Below are positions 35,344 through 40,808 of a stretch of DNA of 40,808 bases, one piece after another; position 1 is the first letter of the stretch; every line of letters begins with the position of its first letter. The notes beneath the pieces are model-generated. The model was not told the DNA's origin. It made no database searches and saw nothing but the letters and a program-made list of their open reading frames with translations. The position numbers were made by a program, and so were the translations under genes. The stretch comes from an uncultured Burkholderiales bacterium (GTDB taxonomy: Bacteria > Pseudomonadota > Gammaproteobacteria > Burkholderiales > Burkholderiaceae_C): assembly GCA_903865035.1 (NCBI GenBank), contig CAIPII010000244.1:1-40808 (forward strand), given 5' to 3'.

Positions 35344-36006
35344 ATGCAAAAATTCAACCTTCACAAAGGCTTGGTGGCTCCCATGGACCGCGAGAACGTG
35401 GACACGGATGCCATCATCCCCAAGCAGTTTCTCAAGTCCATCAAAAAAACGGGCTTTGGACCCAATTTATTCGACGAGTGGCGCTACCTTGACGCGGGCT
35501 ATCCCGGTCAAGACCCCAATTCTCGACGCATCAATCCAGACTTTGTCTTGAATCAGAAGCGTTATTCGGGCGCCTCCATTTTGCTCGCCAGAAAGAATTT
35601 CGGCTGCGGCTCTTCGCGTGAGCACGCGCCTTGGGCAATTGATCAATTTGGCTTCAGGGCCATTTTGGCTCCCAGCTACGCAGACATTTTCTTCAACAAC
35701 TGCTTTAAAAATGGCTTGCTCCCCATCGTCTTGCCAGAGAGCACCATTGACCAATTGTTTGCAGAGGTTCAAGGCTTTGTGGGCTATCAATTGACCATTG
35801 ATTTGGAGCGCCAAGTGGTGATCAAACCCCAAGGCGAAGAAATTGCGTTTGAAGTCCAAGCCTTTCGCCGTCACTGCTTGCTCAACGGTTTGGATGACAT
35901 TGGACTGACGCTTCAACATTCACAAAAAATCCGTGACTTCGAGGCCCAACGCTTGGCCTCGCGCCCTTGGCTTGCCCACACCGTTTCAATCAACGCAAAT
36001 TCCTAA
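35344..36006 (+). CDS. leuD: 3-isopropylmalate dehydratase small subunit
   Basis: LeuD is the swivel-domain partner of LeuC. The 220-aa protein has [14 protein letters not shown] near the N-terminus, and [15 protein letters not shown], the substrate-contact motif, around residue 90. AAGGG precedes the ATG. leuB starts two bases after its stop. Confidence 0.96.
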   Translation: MQKFNLHKGLVAPMDRENVDTDAIIPKQFLKSIKKTGFGPNLFDEWRYLDAGYPGQDPNSRRINPDFVLNQKRYSGASILLARKNFGCGSSREHAPWAIDQFGFRAILAPSYADIFFNNCFKNGLLPIVLPESTIDQLFAEVQGFVGYQLTIDLERQVVIKPQGEEIAFEVQAFRRHCLLNGLDDIGLTLQHSQKIRDFEAQRLASRPWLAHTVSINANS

Positions 36007-36007
36007 A

Positions 36008-37090
36008 ATGATCAAAATTGCAGTTCTCCCCGGCGACGGCATTGGCCAAGAAATTGTTCAAGAAGCGGTCAAAGTTCTTCGAGTTTTACCGCTGAGCTTT
36101 GACATGCAAGAGGCCCCTGTTGGGGGCACAGCCTACGACTTGAGCGGTCACCCCTTGCCCCAGAGCACCATCGACTTGGCACAAAACTCCCAAGCAATTT
36201 TGTTTGGCGCCGTGGGCGACTGGAAGTACGACACACTGGACCGCCCTTTGAGGCCTGAGCAAGCCATTTTGGGTCTGAGAAAACACTTTGGCCTCTTTGC
36301 CAACTTCAGACCCGCGATTTGCTACCCCGAGCTCGTTGGCGCCTCCAGCTTGAAGCCTGAGATCGTCTCGGGTCTGGACATCTTGATCATTCGCGAACTC
36401 ACCGGTGACATCTACTTTGGTCAACCCAGGGGCAAGAGAATCGCAAGCGATGGACACTTCCCTGGGAGTGAGGAAGCGTTTGACACCATGCGCTACAGCG
36501 TTCCCGAAATTGAGCGCATTGCACACGTGGCTTTTCAGGCCGCACAAAAAAGATCCAAACGCGTGACCAGCGTGGACAAGTCCAATGTACTGGAGACCTT
36601 CCAACTCTGGCGTGATGTGGTGAGCCGCATTGGCAAAGAGTACCCCGATGTGGCGCTTGACCACATGTACGTGGACAACGCGGCCATGCAACTCGTCAAA
36701 GAGCCCAAGAAATTCGATGTCGTTGTAACAGGCAACATGTTTGGTGACATCTTGTCAGATGAAGCCTCAATGCTCACAGGCAGCATTGGCATGTTGCCCT
36801 CAGCGTCTTTGAACAAGGACAATTTCGGACTCTATGAACCCAGCCATGGCAGTGCCCCAGACATTGCCGGCAAAGGCGTTGCCAATCCATTGGCCACGAT
36901 TTTGTCAGCGGCCATGATGTTGCGTTTTTCATTGAACCAAGCCCCAGCCGCCTCTTTGGTCGAACAAGCTGTGCAGCAAGTGCTCTCCAATGGACTTCGC
37001 ACAGCAGACATCTACTCAAGCGGCACGCAAAAGGTGAGCACCTCTGAGATGGGTGAGGCAGTTGCCAAAGCGCTGAAGGGTTTGATTTAA
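36008..37090 (+). CDS. leuB: 3-isopropylmalate dehydrogenase
   Basis: LeuB oxidatively decarboxylates 3-isopropylmalate with NAD in leucine synthesis. The 360-aa protein starts [14 protein letters not shown], and has [10 protein letters not shown], the catalytic region around [13 protein letters not shown], and [16 protein letters not shown]. The start at 36008 fits the family; the ORF track extends 25 residues into leuD. No clear ribosome site; translation is probably coupled to leuD. Confidence 0.96.
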   Translation: MIKIAVLPGDGIGQEIVQEAVKVLRVLPLSFDMQEAPVGGTAYDLSGHPLPQSTIDLAQNSQAILFGAVGDWKYDTLDRPLRPEQAILGLRKHFGLFANFRPAICYPELVGASSLKPEIVSGLDILIIRELTGDIYFGQPRGKRIASDGHFPGSEEAFDTMRYSVPEIERIAHVAFQAAQKRSKRVTSVDKSNVLETFQLWRDVVSRIGKEYPDVALDHMYVDNAAMQLVKEPKKFDVVVTGNMFGDILSDEASMLTGSIGMLPSASLNKDNFGLYEPSHGSAPDIAGKGVANPLATILSAAMMLRFSLNQAPAASLVEQAVQQVLSNGLRTADIYSSGTQKVSTSEMGEAVAKALKGLI

Positions 37091-37113
37091 GCAATTGCTC
37101 AATTCAATGCAGA

Positions 37114-37146
37114 AGGTCTTGAACAAAGGACCTCAACCGTTTTTTT
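37114..37146 (+). terminator. possible weak terminator between leuB and asd
   Basis: AGGTC and GACCT form a 5-bp stem with a 10-base loop. Six bases later there is a run of seven T. Stem length and the gap to the T run make termination doubtful, so leuB and asd may still be partly co-transcribed. Confidence 0.3.
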
Positions 37147-37216
37147 CATTCAAGGGCTCAAGAAGGCCAAACAACAAGCACTTCTTACCCTCTTTCCTCA
37201 AGAATAGGAGTTCAAA

Positions 37217-38356
37217 ATGAGTAATCAAAAACCAGTGGTCGGTTTGGTGGGTTGGCGTGGCATGGTGGGCTCTGTGCTCATGCAGAGGATGGAGGCGCTT
37301 GGTGACTTCGCAAAGATCGAGCCGCATTTTTTCACAACCTCAAGCGTTGGTGCTCCTGCCCCCAAGTGGGCCGCAAACGAGACGAAATTGCTTGATGCGA
37401 ATGACTTGAATGCGCTCAAACGCTGCGACATCGTCATCACTGCTCAAGGCGGTGACTACACCAAGGCCGTGCATGGCCCCTTGCGCGCCACAGGCTGGAA
37501 GGGACATTGGATCGATGCGGCCTCAACGCTGCGCATGAAACCAGAGGCCATCATCATTTTGGATCCCGTGAACTTGCCCGTGATCGAAAAAGGACTTGCT
37601 GCCCATAACCTGGACTGGGTGGGCGGAAACTGCACGGTCAGTCTCATGCTCATGGCTTTGGGTGGACTCTTCAAACACAACTTGGTGGAATGGGTGAGCG
37701 CCATGACCTATCAAGCCGCCTCGGGTGCTGGTGCGCAAAACATGCGCGAGTTGCTCTCCCAAATGGGAGCTTTGCATGCCAGCGTTCAAGCCGAATTGGC
37801 CAATCCCTCATCTGCCATTTTGGACATTGATCGCCGCGTTGCCCAAACCATGAGAGACCCACAATTCCCCACTCAAAACTTCCGCGGCTCAGCCCTCGCA
37901 GGCAGCTTGATCCCTTGGATCGATGTGCCTGTTGAACACGGTCAAAGCAAAGAGGAGTGGAAGGGTGGAGCCGAGTGCAACAAAATTTTAGGTCTCCCAG
38001 CGTTTCGCACCCCTGGAAGCATCCCCATCGATGGCTTGTGCGTGAGAGTGGGCTCGATGCGCTGCCACTCACAGGGCCTCACCGTGAAGCTCAAAAAGAA
38101 CGTGCCCATGGCCGACATTGAGCACTTCATCTCCAGTGCCAACGATTGGGTGAAATTGATCCCCAACGAAAGAGAGCTCAGTGAGCGCTTACTCACTCCT
38201 GCTGCTGTTACGGGAACGCTGGATGTGCCGATTGGGCGCTTGCACAAACTCGCCATGGGTGAGGACTACTTGGGTGCATTCACCGTTGGCGACCAATTGC
38301 TTTGGGGCGCAGCAGAGCCTTTGAGGCGCATGCTCAACATTTTGCTCACCCACTGA
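37217..38356 (+). CDS. asd: aspartate-semialdehyde dehydrogenase
   Basis: Asd reduces aspartyl phosphate to aspartate semialdehyde, the branch to lysine, threonine, methionine and diaminopimelate. The 379-aa protein is of the E. coli type. The NADP-binding motif [13 protein letters not shown] is at the N-terminus. The catalytic Cys is in [15 protein letters not shown] (around residue 136) and the catalytic His in [15 protein letters not shown] precedes the ATG. It follows leuB by 126 bases, the usual order in Burkholderiales. Confidence 0.97.
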   Translation: MSNQKPVVGLVGWRGMVGSVLMQRMEALGDFAKIEPHFFTTSSVGAPAPKWAANETKLLDANDLNALKRCDIVITAQGGDYTKAVHGPLRATGWKGHWIDAASTLRMKPEAIIILDPVNLPVIEKGLAAHNLDWVGGNCTVSLMLMALGGLFKHNLVEWVSAMTYQAASGAGAQNMRELLSQMGALHASVQAELANPSSAILDIDRRVAQTMRDPQFPTQNFRGSALAGSLIPWIDVPVEHGQSKEEWKGGAECNKILGLPAFRTPGSIPIDGLCVRVGSMRCHSQGLTVKLKKNVPMADIEHFISSANDWVKLIPNERELSERLLTPAAVTGTLDVPIGRLHKLAMGEDYLGAFTVGDQLLWGAAEPLRRMLNILLTH

Positions 38357-38563
38357 GTCTGAACGCGAGGGCTCAATTCCCGTCGGTTTTGAGCATCATT
38401 GCGCGTTTTGCAGGGCCCTTGGACGAGCTCAAACCCTCAGTAATCGGATAAGATAGACCGTAACGTTTGACATTGCTTGAACACTAGCAAGTGCTCACTT
38501 ACAAGCTTACTTTGTGGCTTGGCATGTCAAACTCGGTTTTGGCTCCACATTCAAGAGGTCAGC
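38357..38563 (+). promoter_or_regulatory. asd-fimV intergenic region
   Basis: These 207 bases hold the likely fimV promoter. A perfect TTGACA occurs at 38467-38472, but no good -10 box lies 16-18 bases downstream. A GATAAGATAG sequence near 38447 could be an alternative -10. GCTCAA and TTGAGC form a small hairpin just after asd. No other gene is seen. Confidence 0.3.
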
Positions 38564-40252
38564 ATGGCTTTTAAGCTTCGACAATTGGCCCCGTTTTTCA
38601 CACAAAATGCCCTCAAAGTCACTTTGAGCTTGGCTGCACTGAGCTTTGGCGCCAGTGCTTGGTCATTCTCCTTGGCTCACCCCAACTTGCTCAGCCATCA
38701 AGGCGAGCCCTTGAACGTTGAAATTGAGCTCTTGGAGTTAAGCCAAGAGGAAGCCACGGCACTTGTGGTCTCGCTGGCCAATGAGAGCGCCTACCAAGCT
38801 TCCCACACCGAATGGGAGTCAAGCCTGGGGAGCACTCAGGTGAATTTGACCCCCCTCAAAGACAACCGCCAAGTTTTGCGCATTGTGGGTCAAAACCCAG
38901 TGAACTCTACCTTTGTTGACTTGTTGCTTGATTTTCATTGGGCCACAGGATCGGTCATCAAAGAAATTGGACTGCTCTTGGACAGTGCGCCAAACAACAC
39001 CAAAACCGCCTCCACCTCAGCTGAGGTGAGGGTTGTTCAAGGTGACACCGCAGGCGAAATCGCCGAGCGCTTCTTGGATGCTTCAACCAATTTGAACCAA
39101 ATGCTCGTGGCCCTCTTGCGCTCCAATCCCAAAGCTTTCGTCGACCACAACGTGAATCGAATGATTGCCGGTCAAACCTTGAGCATTCCCTCTGCAGCAC
39201 AGGCCAATGCCATCTCTGTGGTGCAAGCGCGTGAGGACATCAACCTTCAAAACATCGACTTTGCCAAATACCGTGAAAGCGTGTTGGCCAAAGTGAATGC
39301 GCAATCGGCCCTCAACCCCAACAACAAATCGGGTTCTGCCTCAGGCTTGGTGAGCCAAAAAGGCAAAGCCTTGAACACGCCCAGCAAAGACCAACTCAAG
39401 CTGAGTCAACCCAACAGCCCATCGGCCAAAACCGCTGATCAACTGTCCAAAGACAAAGAGGCGCAACAAAACGCTCAACGCGCCAAGGAAATTGAAAACA
39501 ACATCAACGAACTCACGCAAATCGCCAACGAACAAAAGAGCTGGACGCATCGCTTTGAGGTCTTCAAATCCGAGGTTCAGCACACCTTTGGCGCGTTTTG
39601 GAGTCAATTGCCAAGCTCTCATTCAGATCTCAAAACATGGCTTCACCACCCACTGGCACCTGTGGTGGGTGGACTGGGTTTCACCATCTTGGTTCTGGTT
39701 GTTTTATGGACTTCGCGCAGTCGCACTCCAGTAGGCACATCCGCTGAGACTCAAAGCGATCCACACGAGGGGCTGCATTTGGCACCTGAGTTTGAGAGCC
39801 ACAACCCCTTTGCGCAAGGCATCATGCAAAGCGCCTATGCTCAAGCGCCTCAGTCTCCCGCTCACACCGAGGATCCACACCCTGAAGAGGAGCATGAGCC
39901 CCACCGGGAAGAAACTGGCCTGTCAAGCCAACTGCAAGACCACATCAAGTTGGACTTTGACTTGGACCTCCCCCATCTGCATGAACCTGAGCTGGAGGAG
40001 AAAGAGACGGCCCATGTGCCCTTTTTACCCACCACGCCAAGCCCACCCGTTGGCAACCCCTTCATCAGCGAGCAAACACCATCGCGTCACAAGGAGGAGG
40101 AAAACCCCTTGGAAGTGCGTTTTGATTTGGCCCAAGAGCTCTGGCAAGTGGGTCAACACCACACCGCTCGCGCCATCGTTCAAGAAATTGCCCAACAAGC
40201 CACCGGAGAGCTCTTGCACCAAGCACAAGCTTGGCTCGCTCAAAAGGGATAA
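38564..40252 (+). CDS. fimV: FimV/HubP-like polar protein (LysM, membrane anchor)
   Basis: FimV-type proteins organise the cell pole and support type IV pili. This 562-aa protein has a signal segment (ALKVTLSLAALSFGASAWSFS), a FimV N-terminal domain, and a LysM-like peptidoglycan-binding region (around 155-215). Coiled-coil residues, one membrane helix (around 365-385), an acidic cytoplasmic part and the conserved FimV C-terminal motif (FDLAQELWQVGQHHTARAI) follow. It is shorter than the common 700-1000 residues. AAGAGG precedes the ATG. It is followed directly by truA, the usual order in this group. Confidence 0.9.
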   Translation: MAFKLRQLAPFFTQNALKVTLSLAALSFGASAWSFSLAHPNLLSHQGEPLNVEIELLELSQEEATALVVSLANESAYQASHTEWESSLGSTQVNLTPLKDNRQVLRIVGQNPVNSTFVDLLLDFHWATGSVIKEIGLLLDSAPNNTKTASTSAEVRVVQGDTAGEIAERFLDASTNLNQMLVALLRSNPKAFVDHNVNRMIAGQTLSIPSAAQANAISVVQAREDINLQNIDFAKYRESVLAKVNAQSALNPNNKSGSASGLVSQKGKALNTPSKDQLKLSQPNSPSAKTADQLSKDKEAQQNAQRAKEIENNINELTQIANEQKSWTHRFEVFKSEVQHTFGAFWSQLPSSHSDLKTWLHHPLAPVVGGLGFTILVLVVLWTSRSRTPVGTSAETQSDPHEGLHLAPEFESHNPFAQGIMQSAYAQAPQSPAHTEDPHPEEEHEPHREETGLSSQLQDHIKLDFDLDLPHLHEPELEEKETAHVPFLPTTPSPPVGNPFISEQTPSRHKEEENPLEVRFDLAQELWQVGQHHTARAIVQEIAQQATGELLHQAQAWLAQKG

Positions 40253-40260
40253 GGCACAAA

Positions 40261-40808
40261 GTGAGACGCATTGCACTGGGCTTGAGCTACAGCGGCCAAG
40301 CCTACGAAGGGTGGCAGAGTCAGCTCTCGGGTCAAACCCTTCAAGACGCGCTAGAACGAGCCCTGGCTCAATTCACGCAAGTGCCCATTCGAACCCTTTG
40401 TGCCGGCAGGACCGACACTGGGGTTCACGCTTTGCAACAAGTGGTGCACTTTGATTGTGAGATCGAGAGAGACGACATCTCTTGGGTGCGAGGCACCAAC
40501 CGCTATCTTCCCAAAGACATGGCTGTGGAGTGGGCCAAAGAAGTTCCTGAGGGCTTTCACGCCAGGAGAAGCGCGCTCACACGCCGCTATGCTTATTGGC
40601 TGTTGAGCTCACCCGTGAGACCCAGCCTGGGGCATGAACGCGTGGGCTGGGTGTTTCGACCTTTGAATTTGGAGCGCATGCAAAAAGCAGCTCAAATGCT
40701 CTTGGGCACACATGACTTCACCTCCTTCAGAGCGGCGCAGTGTCAATCCCCTACACCCATCAAAACCTTGCTTCAAGCCGAGGTGAGCGAGAGGAGGCTG
40801 AGCAATGA
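40261..40808 (+). CDS. truA: tRNA pseudouridine(38-40) synthase (partial, cut by window end)
   Basis: The frame opens at GTG 40261, eight bases after the fimV stop, with AAGG upstream, and runs 182 codons to the window end without a stop. That is why the ORF track omits it. It starts RRIALGLSYSGQAYEGWQ and has the catalytic Asp in CAGRTDTGVHA, then FHARRSALTRRYAYWLL and GTHDFTSFRAAQC. These are the TruA signatures. It modifies tRNA positions 38-40. The C-terminal third is missing from this window. Confidence 0.93.
   Translation, partial: MRRIALGLSYSGQAYEGWQSQLSGQTLQDALERALAQFTQVPIRTLCAGRTDTGVHALQQVVHFDCEIERDDISWVRGTNRYLPKDMAVEWAKEVPEGFHARRSALTRRYAYWLLSSPVRPSLGHERVGWVFRPLNLERMQKAAQMLLGTHDFTSFRAAQCQSPTPIKTLLQAEVSERRLSN

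Noticed and set aside
1-40808. CRISPR arrays, transposases, tRNA or rRNA genes
   Set aside because: Looked for direct repeats with spacers, inverted-repeat-bounded ORFs and tRNA-like cloverleaf sequences; none was convincing.

Overview
The window looks like chromosomal DNA of a free-living betaproteobacterium, most likely a Comamonadaceae member of freshwater type. The evidence is gene order and protein flavour: xseB-ispA-dxs divergent from a Rieske oxygenase; polA facing thrB, a BPSS1780-type membrane protein and uvrD; mdh / CitE-like lyase / acnB divergent from gntR-sdhCDAB-sdhE-gltA; then leuC-leuD-leuB-asd-fimV-truA. Species is not determined. I saw no tRNA, rRNA, insertion sequence, phage gene or CRISPR array. 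Genes are tightly packed, and most of the window is core metabolism.

Layout. 1-3366: TRAP transporter, with small and large permease on + and the periplasmic binding protein convergent on -. 3497-6547 (-): xseB-ispA-dxs, supplying isoprenoid precursors. 6972-9011 (+): stand-alone Rieske oxygenase alpha subunit and a two-domain sulfurtransferase. 9066-13590 (-): polA, a Tat-exported dienelactone-hydrolase-like protein and a ZIP metal transporter. 13815-15619 (+): thrB and a membrane protein. 15668-18181 (-): uvrD. 18392-19369 (+): guaC, preceded by a structured leader. 19483-21587: a DUF4118/PAS sensor-like protein (-) diverging from an alpha/beta hydrolase and a BLUF-like protein (+). 21699-27016 (-): mdh, CitE-like lyase, small exported protein, acnB. 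27195-33243 (+): gntR, sdhCDAB, sdhE, gltA. 33372-33800: conserved Cys-rich protein. 33908-38356: leucine and aspartate-family biosynthesis. 38564-40808: fimV and truA, the latter cut by the window end.

How it fits together. The two divergent blocks at 21.7-33.2 kb hold four TCA-cycle functions (malate dehydrogenase, aconitase B, succinate dehydrogenase, citrate synthase) around one GntR/HutC-type regulator. A perfect 7-bp-arm inverted repeat lies in the shared mdh/gntR promoter region.

The two most unusual items are these. (1) The guaC 5' leader at 18255-18355 has a 12-bp closing helix, a strong intrinsic terminator only 36 nt before the guaC ATG, and a 7-nt segment inside the helix that is complementary to the terminator's 3' arm. 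No + strand gene needs that terminator, so I read it as a riboswitch-like or leader-peptide attenuator. (2) The sensor/hydrolase/BLUF-like module has a BLUF-type protein that appears to have lost the Tyr, Asn and Gln of the flavin photocycle, and a membrane sensor with no kinase domain. All functional statements are from reading the sequence; no database search was run.
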